The position numbers and the translations under genes are program-made. Below the pieces are notes generated by a model, which saw only the letters and a list, made by a program, of their open reading frames with translations, did not search any database and was not told the DNA's origin. A stretch of 64,000 nucleotides of DNA from Bordetella bronchialis (GTDB lineage Bacteria > Pseudomonadota > Gammaproteobacteria > Burkholderiales > Burkholderiaceae_B). Position 1 is the first letter of the stretch, and every line of letters begins with the position of its first letter. This document shows positions 47,888-59,520 of this stretch, piece after piece. The DNA lies in assembly GCF_001676705.1 (NCBI RefSeq), contig NZ_CP016170.1, positions 1,984,001 to 2,048,000 of the forward strand, in the 5' to 3' direction.

Positions 47888-47917
47888 TTGTCATACTGTT
47901 TTTTTGTACAGTATAAT
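47888..47917 (+). promoter_or_regulatory. recA promoter with LexA (SOS) box
   Basis: -35 TTGTCA (47888-47893) and a perfect -10 TATAAT (47912-47917) are 18 bp apart. The spacer is a LexA box TACTGTTTTTTTGTACAGTA (47894-47913), matching CTGT-N8-ACAG exactly. LexA binding would block polymerase until DNA damage. Confidence 0.93.
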
Positions 47918-48053
47918 CCAGTGCCATAATCCCGCCGAGATTGCAGGGGGCGACCCGGGTTCCCAATGCGGTTCCCAAGCGGGTCGCCGATCCGATCCCG
48001 CCCCCGTATCGATCGCCATACCCATCGCTAGAAAACGCCAGACAGGACACTTC

Positions 48054-49112
<1,059 letters not shown>

Positions 49113-49146
49113 CCAAAGTCCAGGATCGCCAGGAGGCTGACAGGCC

Positions 49147-49683
49147 ATGATCTCCGGCCGCCGTGGCACGGGACCGGCAACGCGTCCCGCCAAGGATGCA
49201 CAAGACGACGCCTTCGGCCATGGCGAGCGGGGCGGGGAAAAGCGCGGCCCCAGTCTGAAGGCCCGTGCCGTCGGCTACCTGTCCCGGCGTGAATACGCGC
49301 GCAGCGAACTGGCGCGCAAGCTCGCGCCTCACGCCGACGATCCCGCCGTTCTGGATGCCTTGCTGGACGACCTGGAACGAGAAGGCTGGCTCTCCACGCG
49401 GCGTTTCGCGGAAAGCCTGGTGCACCGGCGCGCGGAACGCCAGGGCGCGGCCCGCATCGTGCAGGAATTGCGCCAGCATGGTGTGGACGAAAGCCAGATA
49501 GGCGAATTGCGCGATACGCTGCGCGCGACGGAATACGATCGCGCCGTGGCGGTCTGGAACAAGCGCTACGGTGAACGTCCGACGGACCGCGCCGCCTATG
49601 CCAAGCAGGCGCGATTCCTGGCGTCGCGCGGTTTTGCCCATGACGTGATCCGGCGCGTCCTGGGCGATGACGGTGAAGACTGA
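49147..49683 (+). CDS. recX: RecA regulator RecX
   Basis: 178 residues, with a 35-residue Gly/Arg/Lys-rich lead before the RecX three-helix repeats (KARAVGYLSRREYARSELARKL, DDLEREGWLSTRRFAESLV, FLASRGFAHDVIRRVL). It limits RecA filament growth. Its position directly after recA is the conserved one, so it shares the SOS promoter. Confidence 0.94.
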   Translation: MISGRRGTGPATRPAKDAQDDAFGHGERGGEKRGPSLKARAVGYLSRREYARSELARKLAPHADDPAVLDALLDDLEREGWLSTRRFAESLVHRRAERQGAARIVQELRQHGVDESQIGELRDTLRATEYDRAVAVWNKRYGERPTDRAAYAKQARFLASRGFAHDVIRRVLGDDGED

Positions 49684-49688
49684 GCCGT

Positions 49689-50633
49689 TCAACCGCCTGG
49701 CGGTGTGCCCGGCCATGCGCCGGCGGCCTTGATGCCGGTCAGCGTCCTGAAGCTCACGTCCCTGGCAATGGTCAGGAAATCCTTGATGAAGGGTGCGTCG
49801 GCATCTTCGTGGCGAATGGCCGCGTAGAGCGTGCGCCATACGCCTTGCGGGCCAAGGTGGCAGACCTTCAGCCATCCTTGTCCCAGGTATTCCGTCAACG
49901 CCCAATTGGGCAGGGCGGCCACGCCACGGTTGCTGGCGATCAACTGCGCAATGATGGGTGTCAGTTCAGCCTTGCGCACGACGGCGGGCTCGACATCCGC
50001 CGGGTCCAGGAAGGCCGTGAAAACATCCAGGCGCTGGCGGTCGACCGGATAGGTGATCAGCGTCTGGTCCGCCAGCTGCTCGGGCTGGATATAGCGCTGC
50101 GCGGCCAGGGGGTTGGCCTCGGATACGGCCAGCACCAGCTCATAGCCGAACAAGGGCACGTACTCGATGGCTTCCAGCGCCTGCGGGTCGGACGTGATGA
50201 CCAAGTCCAGGTCTCCCCGCAGCAGCGCGGGAAAGGGGGCGAAAGAAAAGGCCGCCGACAGGTCCAGCGCCACTTCGGGCCACTGCGCGCGGAATGCATC
50301 CAGCGCCGGCATCAACCACTGAAAGCACGAATGGCATTCGATGGCCAGGTGCAGCCGTCCGGTGCGGCCGGCGGCCAGACGCTGCAGTTCCCGTTCCGTC
50401 GCGCGCAATCGCGGCAGGATGTCGTCCGCCAGGGCCAGGACGCGCAGCCCGGCCGTGGTCAGGCGGGCGGGGCGGGTGCGCCGGTTCAGCAATGGAGTGC
50501 CCAGGCGCGATTCGAGGTCGCGCAACTGATGGGACAGCGCGGACTGGGTTAGGTGCAGCCGCTCTGCGGCTTCCTGCAGGCTGCCGCCATCGCGGATGGC
50601 GGCAAGGGTTTCCAAGTGACGGATTTCGAGCAT
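49689..50633 (-). CDS. metR: LysR-type regulator MetR
   Basis: 314 residues. HTH GSLQEAAERLHLTQSALSHQL and the LTTAG linker are LysR; the effector domain IECHSCFQWLMPALDAFRAQWP is typical of MetR, which activates methionine genes with homocysteine as cofactor. It is divergent from metE, the standard arrangement, and a MetR-like site lies between them. The recX stop is 5 bp from its own stop (convergent). Confidence 0.93.
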   Translation of the reverse strand: MLEIRHLETLAAIRDGGSLQEAAERLHLTQSALSHQLRDLESRLGTPLLNRRTRPARLTTAGLRVLALADDILPRLRATERELQRLAAGRTGRLHLAIECHSCFQWLMPALDAFRAQWPEVALDLSAAFSFAPFPALLRGDLDLVITSDPQALEAIEYVPLFGYELVLAVSEANPLAAQRYIQPEQLADQTLITYPVDRQRLDVFTAFLDPADVEPAVVRKAELTPIIAQLIASNRGVAALPNWALTEYLGQGWLKVCHLGPQGVWRTLYAAIRHEDADAPFIKDFLTIARDVSFRTLTGIKAAGAWPGTPPGG

Positions 50634-50702
50634 GGGACGCCTTCGGGGACCGGCGATGCGGACGGCGCGCGGCCGGATGCCGCACAGGTTTGCCCGATTA
50701 TA

Positions 50703-50715
50703 TGAGACCTATTCA
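50703..50715. promoter_or_regulatory. MetR binding site between metR and metE
   Basis: TGAGACCTATTCA matches the MetR consensus TGAA-N5-TTCA at all but one position. It is 90 bp from the metE start and 70 bp from the metR start. Confidence 0.6.
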
Positions 50716-50805
50716 TGGAATCGTTGCACACATTGATTTTGACTCAAGGTTAAACGCGCGCACAATGCGTGAACTTGAACAAACTTTGTTGGATTCCGGA
50801 TTTCC

Positions 50806-53097
50806 ATGACAACAATTCATAATCTTGGTTTCCCCCGCATCGGCGCGCAGCGCGAGTTGAAGCGTGCGGTGGAGTCTTATTGGGCCGGCAAGACGTCCCT
50901 GGCCGAACTGGAAGAAACGGGACGGGAACTGCGCGCCCGGCACTGGCAGATCCAGGCCGATGCCGGCGTGGACCTGATGCCCGTGGGCGATTTCGCCTGG
51001 TACGACCATGTCCTGGAATGGACGACGCTGCTGGGCGCCGTGCCGGCCCGCTTCGGGCAGCCTGCCGACGGACCCGTCAGCCTGGATACTCTCTTCCGGA
51101 TGGGGCGCGGGCGTGCGCCCACGGGCACGCCGGCCGCCGCTTGCGAGATGACCAAGTGGTTCGATACCAATTACCACTACATCGTCCCCGAGCTGACGCC
51201 TGCGCAGACGTTCCGCATCGCGCGGGAATCGCTGTTCGAGCAGATCCGCGAGGCCTCTGAAGCCGGCTACCGGGTGAAGCCCGTGATCCCGGGTCCCTTG
51301 ACCTGGCTGTGGCTGGGCAAGGGCGATGCCTACGCCGGGCCCGGCGATGCCGCCAAACTGGAACTGCTGGCCGGCTTGATCCCGGTCTATGCGGAAGTGC
51401 TGCGCCGCATCGCCGCGCTGGGCGTCGAATGGGTGCAGATCGACGAGCCCATCCTGGCGCTGGACCTGCCCGCCGCGTGGCGCGACGCCTACGCGAGCAC
51501 CTACGCGGCCCTGTCCGCCGCGCCGGTGAAGGTGCTGCTGGCGACGTATTTCGACGGCTTGCAGGACAATCTGGCGACGGCCGCCGCCTTGCCGGTAGCC
51601 GGTCTGCACGTCGACCTGGTGCGGGCGCCGGAACAGCTGGCTCCCACGCTGCGGGCCATCGGCACCAAGGTGCTGTCGGCCGGTATCGTCAACGGCCGCA
51701 ATATCTGGCGCACCGATCTGGACGCCGCGCTGCGCGCCCTGGCTCCCGCGCGGGCGGCGCTGGGCGACCGCCTGTGGATCGCCCCTTCGTGCTCCCTGCT
51801 ACACGTGCCGGTGGACCTGGCGCATGAGACGGATCTGGACGACGAACTCAAGAGCTGGCTTTCGTTCGCCGTGCAGAAGCTGGACGAGGTCCGCACCCTG
51901 GCGCGCGCCCTGGACGGCAGCCAGGAACCCGCCCTGCGGGAAACCCTGGCCGCGCAGCGGGCCGCGCTGGCCAACCGCGCGCAATCGCCGCGCATCCACA
52001 ACCCGGCCGTGGCGCGACGCATGGCGGCGGCCGCCGAAGTGCGGCGCGACCGCGCACCATTCCCCCAGCGTATCGGCCAGCAGCAGGAAAAGCTGCGCCT
52101 GCCCGCGTTTCCCACCACCACCATCGGCTCCTTCCCGCAGACGGCGGAAATCCGCGCCTTGCGGCGTGACTGGAAGGCCGGCGCGATCAGCGATTCCGCC
52201 TATGAGGCCGCCATCCGCAAGGAGATCGAATCGGTCATCCGGTTCCAGGAGAAAGTCGGCCTGGACGTGCTCGTGCACGGCGAGCCGGAACGCAACGATA
52301 TGGTGGAGTACTTCGGCGAGCTGCTGGCCGGCTTTGCCTTTACCCGCAACGGGTGGGTCCAGAGCTATGGTTCGCGCTGCGTCAAGCCGCCGGTGATTTT
52401 CGGCGACGTCGCCCGTCCCGCGCCCATGACGGTGGGCTGGTCTTCGTACGCGCAGTCCCTGACGGACAAGCCGGTCAAGGGCATGCTGACCGGGCCGGTG
52501 ACCATCCTGCAATGGTCCTTCGTGCGGGACGACCAGCCGCGTGAACAGACCTGCCGCCAGCTGGCCCTGGCCCTGCGCGACGAAGTGGTCGACCTGGAAA
52601 AGGCCGGCATCCGGGTCATCCAGATCGACGAACCCGCCATACGCGAAGGCTTGCCGCTGCGCCGGGCCGACTGGCAGGCCTACCTGGATTGGGCGGTGGA
52701 TTGCTTCCGCCTGTCCACCGCGGGAGTCCGGGAGGACACGCAGATCCATACCCACATGTGCTACGCGGAGTTCAACGACATCATCGAATCCATCGCCGCC
52801 ATGGACGCCGATGTCATTACGATCGAGACGTCGCGCTCCAATATGGAGCTGCTCGAGGCGTTCGAGGAATTCCGCTATCCGAACGACATCGGGCCGGGCG
52901 TGTACGACATCCATTCGCCCAATGTCCCGGATGTGGGCTGGATGGTCCAGCTCATGCGGAAGGCCGCCGGCCGCCTGCCCAAGGAACGCCTGTGGGTCAA
53001 TCCGGACTGCGGCCTGAAGACCCGCGCCTGGCCCGAGACCGAAGCCGCGTTGGTCGGCATGGTGGACGCCGCGCGCCAGCTGCGCGCGCAGTCCTGA
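50806..53097 (+). CDS. metE: Cobalamin-independent methionine synthase
   Basis: 763 residues, full length. The N-terminal half begins [20 protein letters not shown]; the C-terminal catalytic half contains [12 protein letters not shown] and the zinc-binding [11 protein letters not shown]. It transfers the methyl group from 5-methyl-tetrahydropteroyltriglutamate to homocysteine. The gene is activated by the divergent MetR. No strong ribosome binding site is visible. A perfect terminator follows. Confidence 0.97.
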   Translation: MTTIHNLGFPRIGAQRELKRAVESYWAGKTSLAELEETGRELRARHWQIQADAGVDLMPVGDFAWYDHVLEWTTLLGAVPARFGQPADGPVSLDTLFRMGRGRAPTGTPAAACEMTKWFDTNYHYIVPELTPAQTFRIARESLFEQIREASEAGYRVKPVIPGPLTWLWLGKGDAYAGPGDAAKLELLAGLIPVYAEVLRRIAALGVEWVQIDEPILALDLPAAWRDAYASTYAALSAAPVKVLLATYFDGLQDNLATAAALPVAGLHVDLVRAPEQLAPTLRAIGTKVLSAGIVNGRNIWRTDLDAALRALAPARAALGDRLWIAPSCSLLHVPVDLAHETDLDDELKSWLSFAVQKLDEVRTLARALDGSQEPALRETLAAQRAALANRAQSPRIHNPAVARRMAAAAEVRRDRAPFPQRIGQQQEKLRLPAFPTTTIGSFPQTAEIRALRRDWKAGAISDSAYEAAIRKEIESVIRFQEKVGLDVLVHGEPERNDMVEYFGELLAGFAFTRNGWVQSYGSRCVKPPVIFGDVARPAPMTVGWSSYAQSLTDKPVKGMLTGPVTILQWSFVRDDQPREQTCRQLALALRDEVVDLEKAGIRVIQIDEPAIREGLPLRRADWQAYLDWAVDCFRLSTAGVREDTQIHTHMCYAEFNDIIESIAAMDADVITIETSRSNMELLEAFEEFRYPNDIGPGVYDIHSPNVPDVGWMVQLMRKAAGRLPKERLWVNPDCGLKTRAWPETEAALVGMVDAARQLRAQS

Positions 53098-53117
53098 TCG
53101 CCTGAACCGTCGCCCGC

Positions 53118-53158
53118 AGGGCCGGTTCCCGTCTCCCGGGAACCGGCCCTGGTTTTTT
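53118..53158 (+). terminator. Strong terminator after metE
   Basis: AGGGCCGGTTCCC (53118-53130) pairs perfectly with GGGAACCGGCCCT (53138-53150) and is followed by six T residues (53153-53158). Confidence 0.93.
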
Positions 53159-53175
53159 GAACAATGGCCGTGCGC

Positions 53176-53181
53176 TATACT
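53176..53181 (+). promoter_or_regulatory. -10 element for the DUF2889-sucCD group
   Basis: TATACT (5 of 6) lies 41 bp before the DUF2889 start and just after the metE terminator. A good -35 is not seen at 17 bp. Confidence 0.4.
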
Positions 53182-53222
53182 TTGAAGGTTTTGTTGCCTT
53201 GCAGCAACCTTGGTTGACACGC

Positions 53223-53819
53223 ATGCCTTTGCCGCCCTCGGAAGTCCCCCGCAAACCCCTGCACACGCGCTCGATCCGCGTGCAGGGCTATGCGCGCGAT
53301 GACGGGCTGTGGGACATCGAGGCCGAGCTTATCGATGTGAAGGCCTACGATTTCGCCAGAAGCGAAGGCGATATCCTGCGCGCGGGGCAGCCGGTGCACC
53401 ATATGCACCTGCGTATCACGATCGACGATGCCTATACGATCGTTGCCGCGCAGGCGGTTTACGATGCGGCGCCCTATGGCGAGCACTGCACCGGCATCGA
53501 GCCCGCCTACCAGGACCTGGTGGGCATGAACCTGGTCCGGGGCTTTCGCCAGCAGGTCAAGACGCGGTTCGGCCGCGTCGCCGGCTGTACGCATATGAGC
53601 GAGCTGGCGCTGGTGCTGCCGACCGCCGCGGTCCAGACCATGGCCGGGCGGCGCCGCGAAAACCCCGATCCCAGCAAGCGGCCATTCCAGCTGGATGGCT
53701 GCCATGCGCTCAGTACGGACGGACCCGTGGTCCTCCAGTACTACCCCAAGTGGTATACCGGTGAAGTTTCCGCCGAGGATGCCGCTTCTGATTCTTCTCT
53801 TTTTTCTCATACGACCTGA
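53223..53819 (+). CDS. DUF2889 family protein
   Basis: 198 residues from ATG 53223 (MPLPPSEVPRKPLHTRSI). The opening pattern HTRSIRVQGYARDDGLWDIE and HMHLRITIDDAYTI, and later GCTHMSELA, define DUF2889. Function is unknown; conserved His and Cys could bind a metal (inference). It precedes sucC by 10 bp and may be in the same transcript. An upstream frame extension to 53157 lacks a site. Confidence 0.88.
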   Translation: MPLPPSEVPRKPLHTRSIRVQGYARDDGLWDIEAELIDVKAYDFARSEGDILRAGQPVHHMHLRITIDDAYTIVAAQAVYDAAPYGEHCTGIEPAYQDLVGMNLVRGFRQQVKTRFGRVAGCTHMSELALVLPTAAVQTMAGRRRENPDPSKRPFQLDGCHALSTDGPVVLQYYPKWYTGEVSAEDAASDSSLFSHTT

Positions 53820-53829
53820 CAGGTAACAC

Positions 53830-54990
<1,161 letters not shown>

Positions 54991-55014
54991 GAAGTTATTG
55001 CCAAGGATTCACAA

Positions 55015-55896
55015 ATGTCGATCTTGATCAACAAGGACACTAAAGTCATCACCCAAGGCATCACGGGCAAGACGGGGCAATTCCATACCCGCATGTGCCG
55101 CGACTACGCCAACGGCAAGGCCGCCTTCGTGGCCGGCGTGAACCCGAAGAAGGCGGGTGAGGACTTCGAGGGCATCCCCATCTACGCATCGGTCAAGGAC
55201 GCCAAGGCGGCCACCGGCGCCACCGTGTCGGTGATCTACGTGCCGCCGGCCGGCGCTGCCGCCGCCATCTGGGAAGCCGTGGAAGCCGAACTGGACCTGG
55301 CCATCTGCATCACGGAAGGCATCCCCGTCCGCGACATGCTGGAAGTGCGCAACCGCATGAAGCAGAAGGGGAGCAAGACCCTGCTGCTGGGCCCCAACTG
55401 CCCCGGCCTGATCACGCCCGACGAAATCAAAATCGGCATCATGCCCGGCCACATCCACCGCAAGGGCCGCGTCGGTATTGTCAGCCGTTCCGGCACGCTT
55501 ACCTATGAAGCCGTGGCCCAGGTGACCGAACTGGGTCTGGGCCAGTCCAGCGCCGTCGGTATCGGCGGGGACCCGATCAACGGCCTGAAGCATATCGACG
55601 TGCTGAAGCTGTTCAACGACGATCCCGACACCGATGCCGTGATCATGATCGGCGAAATCGGCGGTCCGGATGAAGTCACTGCCGCGCAGTGGGCCAAGGA
55701 CAACATGAAGAAGCCGGTGGTCGGTTTCATCGCCGGCGTGACGGCGCCCCCCGGAAAGCGCATGGGCCACGCCGGCGCGCTGATCTCCGGCGGTGCCGAT
55801 ACGGCGGACGCCAAGCTGGAAGTCATGGAAGCCTGCGGCATCCGCACCACGCGCAACCCGTCGGAAATGGGCAAGCTGCTGAAGTCCGTGCTGTAA
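55015..55896 (+). CDS. sucD: Succinate-CoA ligase alpha subunit
   Basis: 293 residues. CoA-binding Rossmann region [21 protein letters not shown] at the N-terminus; the phospho-histidine lies in [16 protein letters not shown]. It forms the catalytic complex with SucC. It ends the operon; a terminator begins 53 bp after the stop. Confidence 0.97.
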   Translation: MSILINKDTKVITQGITGKTGQFHTRMCRDYANGKAAFVAGVNPKKAGEDFEGIPIYASVKDAKAATGATVSVIYVPPAGAAAAIWEAVEAELDLAICITEGIPVRDMLEVRNRMKQKGSKTLLLGPNCPGLITPDEIKIGIMPGHIHRKGRVGIVSRSGTLTYEAVAQVTELGLGQSSAVGIGGDPINGLKHIDVLKLFNDDPDTDAVIMIGEIGGPDEVTAAQWAKDNMKKPVVGFIAGVTAPPGKRMGHAGALISGGADTADAKLEVMEACGIRTTRNPSEMGKLLKSVL

Positions 55897-55948
55897 GCAA
55901 GCCAACGGGAATGGGCGCCTGACAAGGCCAGCCCCGTCCATGCCATGG

Positions 55949-55975
55949 AAAACCCGCCGATTCCGGCGGGTTTTT
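55949..55975 (+). terminator. Terminator after sucCD
   Basis: CCCGCCG (55953-55959) pairs with CGGCGGG (55964-55970) around ATTC; A residues precede and five T residues follow (55971-55975). Confidence 0.92.
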
Positions 55976-56251
55976 CATTGGCGCGCCGGGAGGGTGCGCC
56001 GCCTGGCAGGTGGGCGGGCTCCCGAGTGTGGCCAAGGTCTGGGCACATCGCCCTCGCGCATCTCATGTGGTGAGCGCGGCCGGATGCAGTTGGCGATGGC
56101 GAGGTGACGCCGGCCGGGACCGCGACGGCGGCCCGTGCCGAACGGCAGGCAGGCCGAAAGTGAAGCCTTGCGGTACTGTCGCTGAACTAAATCTCTCGGC
56201 TGAGAGCAAAGTCGGGAGTTTGATGCTTCCCGATCAGGCGCGCATGCGTTC

Positions 56252-56366
56252 CATGCGTTCAGATTTTATTCAGAATATGTTCAGTCCATATTCAGTTTAA
56301 ATTCAATTTTCGTTCAGTAAACGGTCGATTCTTATCCAGATGGGATTCTATTCAGGTTCTATTCAG
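56252..56366 (+). repeat. Phased TTCAG array, block 1 (11-bp period)
   Basis: TTCAG begins at 56258, 56269, 56280, 56291, 56313, 56351 and 56362; TTCAA at 56302 and TCCAG at 56335 fill the register, as does a weak copy at 56324. The period is exactly 11 bp except for one 16-bp step before 56351. The base before the pentamer is usually A or G and the 5 bp between copies are AT-rich. Confidence 0.9.
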
Positions 56367-56411
56367 ATTATGCGATCCAAAGGTAGTCCCGCAGGTGCGG
56401 ATGAATGAAAG

Positions 56412-56455
56412 CAGTAATTCAGTTAATGCTCAGTTATTATTCAGGTTGAATTCAG
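56412..56455 (+). repeat. Phased TTCAG array, block 2 (11-bp period)
   Basis: TTCAG begins at 56418, 56440 and 56451, with CTCAG at 56429, again exactly 11 bp apart. The block begins 56 bp after the last copy of block 1, about five turns of the repeat. Confidence 0.9.
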
Positions 56456-56618
56456 AATTGTAGCGGGACGGGTGTATCGCGGCGGCGCGACAAGGCGGCC
56501 GGCAAACCCGGATTAGCGCGCGCTGGCACGGCCTGGCGCGCGATCGCACTGCTGAGGCCCAGGACGTGCGGGACGTCGCTCAGGGCGCCGCCAAGCCCGC
56601 CGATTTGTTCGCGCGACC

Positions 56619-56651
56619 GTGTCGTTCAGTATTTAGTCAGCGAATAGACAG
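56619..56651 (+). repeat. Short third TTCAG block
   Basis: TTCAG (56625), GTCAG (56636) and GACAG (56647) follow at 11-bp steps. The copies decay towards the terC promoter; significance is weaker than for blocks 1 and 2. Confidence 0.6.
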
Positions 56652-56764
56652 GTGATTGAAAGAGATATTCCAGGCCGTCAGGCGAATGTCATATAACTGC
56701 CAAAAAACCTGCGGTTTTCCCTCGATAATCCAACAAACAGCTGAACGTTTTGGTTTTCGGTCGA

Positions 56765-56770
56765 TATAAT
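56765..56770 (+). promoter_or_regulatory. Perfect -10 element upstream of terC gene 1
   Basis: TATAAT, 111 bp before the start codon; CTGAAC at 56741-56746 (18 bp away) is a poor -35. The weak -35 would suit an activator-dependent promoter. Confidence 0.5.
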
Positions 56771-56881
56771 GTCCAGCGTTCCCCACGCTAAATAAACCCA
56801 GCGCGCCCAACGATGCCTTCATCGCCGCGCGGGGATGGGGTTCGGCATTTCAAACCATTGAGGGATCGAGGAACGAGGGGT

Positions 56882-57607
56882 ATGGAATTAACACAAGCTG
56901 CTTTCTGGCTGGCGCTTCTGCAAATCATCTGGGTCAATATCCTGCTGTCCGGGGATAACGCCGTGGTCATCGCGCTGGCGGCCCGGGCGCTGCCGCCCGC
57001 CCAGCAGAAGAAAGCCATCGTCATCGGCTCGGCCGCCGCGATCATCATGCGGATCGTGCTGACACTGGTAGCCGCCAAACTCCTGTTGCTGCCCTGGCTC
57101 AAGCTGATCGGCGCCATCCTGCTGGTGTACATCGGCGTCTCGCTGCTGATGCCCGAGGACGAGGACGACGGCGACGCCAAATCGCACGGAAACCTGCTGT
57201 CGGCCATCCGCACCATCATGATCGCCGACCTGGTCATGAGCCTGGACAACGTGGTGGCGGTGGCCGCGGCCGCCATGGGCGATACGACGCTACTGGTCGT
57301 GGGCCTGGCCATCAGCATCCCGCTGGTCATCTTCGGCAGCACCCTGCTGTTGAAGGTCATCGAGCGCTTCCCCCTTATCGTCTGGGTGGGCGCCGCCTTG
57401 CTGGGCTTCATCGCCGGGGAATTGATGGTGGGCGATCCCGCCCTGCACGATTCCGTGGTCCGCATCGACACGGCGCTGGGGACGACCGAGCATAATCTTG
57501 CCTTGATGGCAGGGGCGTGCGGGGCCGTGCTGGTCCTCATCCTGGGTAAGGTGATGATTGCGCGCAAGAATCCTGACAAAAATCTTAATCGCTCCCAGCA
57601 AATCTGA
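56882..57607 (+). CDS. TerC family membrane protein, copy 1
   Basis: 241 residues from ATG 56882 with GAGGAACGAGGGG upstream. Seven or so helices; the metal-binding signatures LLSGDNAVVIALA (about 20-32) and MSLDNVVAVAAA (about 120-131) are exact. TerC/Alx/YkoY proteins export manganese or other divalent ions, in part to load secreted metalloproteins. A second copy follows 123 bp downstream. A yybP-ykoY riboswitch was looked for and not found. Confidence 0.9.
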   Translation: MELTQAAFWLALLQIIWVNILLSGDNAVVIALAARALPPAQQKKAIVIGSAAAIIMRIVLTLVAAKLLLLPWLKLIGAILLVYIGVSLLMPEDEDDGDAKSHGNLLSAIRTIMIADLVMSLDNVVAVAAAAMGDTTLLVVGLAISIPLVIFGSTLLLKVIERFPLIVWVGAALLGFIAGELMVGDPALHDSVVRIDTALGTTEHNLALMAGACGAVLVLILGKVMIARKNPDKNLNRSQQI

Positions 57608-57730
57608 CGTAAAGCTGAATTACAATCCCCCCTCAAGGCCGAGGGCCCGCCGCCACGCAAGTCGCTGGCGTGCGGGCAGGGCATTTGCTCAAATCGGCTG
57701 CATTCAAAACCATGTTGTGGGGGTTGTGAC

Positions 57731-58450
57731 GTGCTTGAATTCTTCCAGACGCTCAGTTGGGCGGCCGTTTTCCAAATCATCCTGATCGACATCCTGCTGG
57801 GTGGCGATAACGCGGTGGTCATTGCGCTGGCTTGCCGCAATCTTGCGCCCAAGCAACGCATGCAGGGCATCCTGTGGGGTACGGCTGGCGCCATCCTGCT
57901 GCGCGTCGTGCTGATCGCCTTTGCCCTGACGCTGCTGAACATCCCGTTCCTGAAGGTCGTCGGCGGGCTGTTGCTGCTGTGGATCGGCGTCAAGCTGCTG
58001 CTCCCCGAACACGATGGCCACGACAAGATCCAGGGCGGGGCGTCCATCGCCTCGGCCGTCAAGACCATCATCGTGGCCGATTTCGTCATGAGCCTGGACA
58101 ACGTCATCGCCATCGCCGGCGCCGCGCAGAACGCCGATCCCAATCACCAGATCGGCCTGGTCGTGTTCGGCCTGCTGGTCAGCGTGCCCATCATCATCTG
58201 GGGCTCCACGCTGGTGCTCAAGCTGATCGACCGCTATCCGCTGGTGGTCACCTTCGGCGCGGGACTGCTGGGCTGGATCGCGGGCGGCATGATCGTCACG
58301 GACGTAGTTGTCGAAAGTCAATTCGGGCCGCAGCCGGCTATGGTTAAATTGGGCGCTGAAATCGTCGGCGCGCTGCTGGTCGTTCTCTTGGGACGGTGGC
58401 TGGCAAGCCGCAAAGTCGTCTCCAAGGAATCACTGCATGAGTCTGCGTAA
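57731..58450 (+). CDS. TerC family membrane protein, copy 2
   Basis: 239 residues from GTG 57731. Same signatures as copy 1: LLGGDNAVVIALAC and MSLDNVIAIAGAA. The two proteins differ throughout, so they are old paralogs rather than a recent duplication. A tiny membrane peptide gene overlaps its end. Confidence 0.9.
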   Translation: MLEFFQTLSWAAVFQIILIDILLGGDNAVVIALACRNLAPKQRMQGILWGTAGAILLRVVLIAFALTLLNIPFLKVVGGLLLLWIGVKLLLPEHDGHDKIQGGASIASAVKTIIVADFVMSLDNVIAIAGAAQNADPNHQIGLVVFGLLVSVPIIIWGSTLVLKLIDRYPLVVTFGAGLLGWIAGGMIVTDVVVESQFGPQPAMVKLGAEIVGALLVVLLGRWLASRKVVSKESLHESA

Positions 58451-58559
58451 AACCGGTAAAACCCAGCAATCCGAAACAGGCCTGAGCCTGCTCCAAGGCC
58501 TGTTCATCCTTGCCGTGCTGGGTGTCATCGTGACCGTGGCGGCCGCCCACTTCAGCTGA
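58437..58559 (+). CDS. Small single-helix membrane peptide, 40 residues
   Basis: ATG 58437 lies inside the end of terC copy 2 (14-bp overlap), which suggests coupled translation. A polar N-terminus ([13 protein letters not shown]) is followed by one hydrophobic helix ([22 protein letters not shown]). It could be a small accessory subunit of TerC or just a spacer peptide; no family known. hemC starts 10 bp later. Confidence 0.6.
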   Translation: MSLRKTGKTQQSETGLSLLQGLFILAVLGVIVTVAAAHFS

Positions 58560-58569
58560 GCGCGCCGCT

Positions 58570-59502
58570 GTGTCCCAACCTGGTCGTTTGACGATCGCCA
58601 CCCGGGCAAGCCGGTTGGCGCTGTGGCAGGCCGAGCATGTGCGCGGCCGGCTGCAGGCGCTTTATCCCTCCTGTACCGTCGAGCTCCTGACGCTCACCAC
58701 GCGTGGCGATCAGATCCTGGATCGCACGCTTTCCAAAGTGGGCGGTAAAGGGCTGTTCGTGAAAGAGCTGGAGAACGCGCTGCTGGATGGCCGCGCCGAT
58801 CTGGCCGTGCACTCCCTGAAGGATGTGCCCATCGACCTGCAGGCGCCGTTCGAATTGTGCGCCATGCTGGAGCGCGCGGATCCACGCGACGCATTCGTCT
58901 CCAATCGCTATGCCGGTTTGCAAGACCTGCCGGATGGGGCGGTGGTGGGGACGTCCAGCCTGCGGCGCGAGTCGCAGATACGCGCGCGCTATCCGAAGTT
59001 GGTCGTGCAGCCCCTGCGCGGCAATCTGGATACGCGGCTGGCCAAGCTGGACGCCGGCGGCTACGACGCCATCGTGCTGGCCGTCGTGGGGCTGGAGCGC
59101 CTGGGTCTTGGCGGCCGCATCCGGTCCATCCTGCAGCCCGAGTCCAGCCTGCCCGCGGCAGGCCAGGGTGCATTGGGCATAGAAATCCGCGCCGACCGCC
59201 ACGATGTGCGCGAATGGCTCGCGCCGCTCGCTTCGGCGCGCACCACTGCCTGCGTGACCGCCGAACGGACGGTGTCGCGGGTGCTGGGCGGTTCCTGCCA
59301 GGTTCCGCTGGCGGCGTATGCCACGATCGACGGCGATGTGCTGCGATTGCGCGCGCTGGTGGCGTCCGTGGATGGACGGCAGGTCGTGCACGCCGAGGCT
59401 TCCGGCCCGGCGGCGCAGGCCGAGCGCATAGGTGCCGCCGCCGCCAGGGAACTCCTGGACAAGGGCGCCGATGCCATCCTGGCCGACCTGGCATCCCCTT
59501 GA
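58570..59502 (+). CDS. hemC: Porphobilinogen deaminase (hydroxymethylbilane synthase)
   Basis: 310 residues from GTG 58570. [19 protein letters not shown] at the N-terminus, KDVP and GTSSLRR motifs, and the cofactor-bearing Cys in [12 protein letters not shown]. It joins four porphobilinogen units into hydroxymethylbilane for heme and siroheme. It heads the hem cluster, 18 bp before hemD. Confidence 0.96.
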   Translation: MSQPGRLTIATRASRLALWQAEHVRGRLQALYPSCTVELLTLTTRGDQILDRTLSKVGGKGLFVKELENALLDGRADLAVHSLKDVPIDLQAPFELCAMLERADPRDAFVSNRYAGLQDLPDGAVVGTSSLRRESQIRARYPKLVVQPLRGNLDTRLAKLDAGGYDAIVLAVVGLERLGLGGRIRSILQPESSLPAAGQGALGIEIRADRHDVREWLAPLASARTTACVTAERTVSRVLGGSCQVPLAAYATIDGDVLRLRALVASVDGRQVVHAEASGPAAQAERIGAAAARELLDKGADAILADLASP

Positions 59503-59520
59503 GCCGTCTCCGGAGCGCGC

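Larger units (their letters stand above)
55976..56881. other. Large non-coding region between sucCD and terC genes
   Basis: About 900 bp without a recognisable gene. The first 240 bp are ordinary GC-rich sequence. From about 56250 to 56460 the DNA turns AT-rich and carries the 11-bp phased TTCAG array. A further short block lies at 56619-56651. A perfect -10 (TATAAT, 56765-56770) probably serves the first terC gene. A minus-strand frame near 56640-56820 is not supported. Confidence 0.7.

Noticed and set aside
56252..56455. The TTCAG array as a CRISPR
   Set aside because: Period is only 11 bp and the conserved part 5-6 bp; CRISPR repeats are 21-40 bp with longer spacers, and no cas genes are present.
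56640..56881. yybP-ykoY manganese riboswitch before terC copy 1
   Set aside because: The conserved GGGGAGUA core and its partner helix could not be located in the leader.
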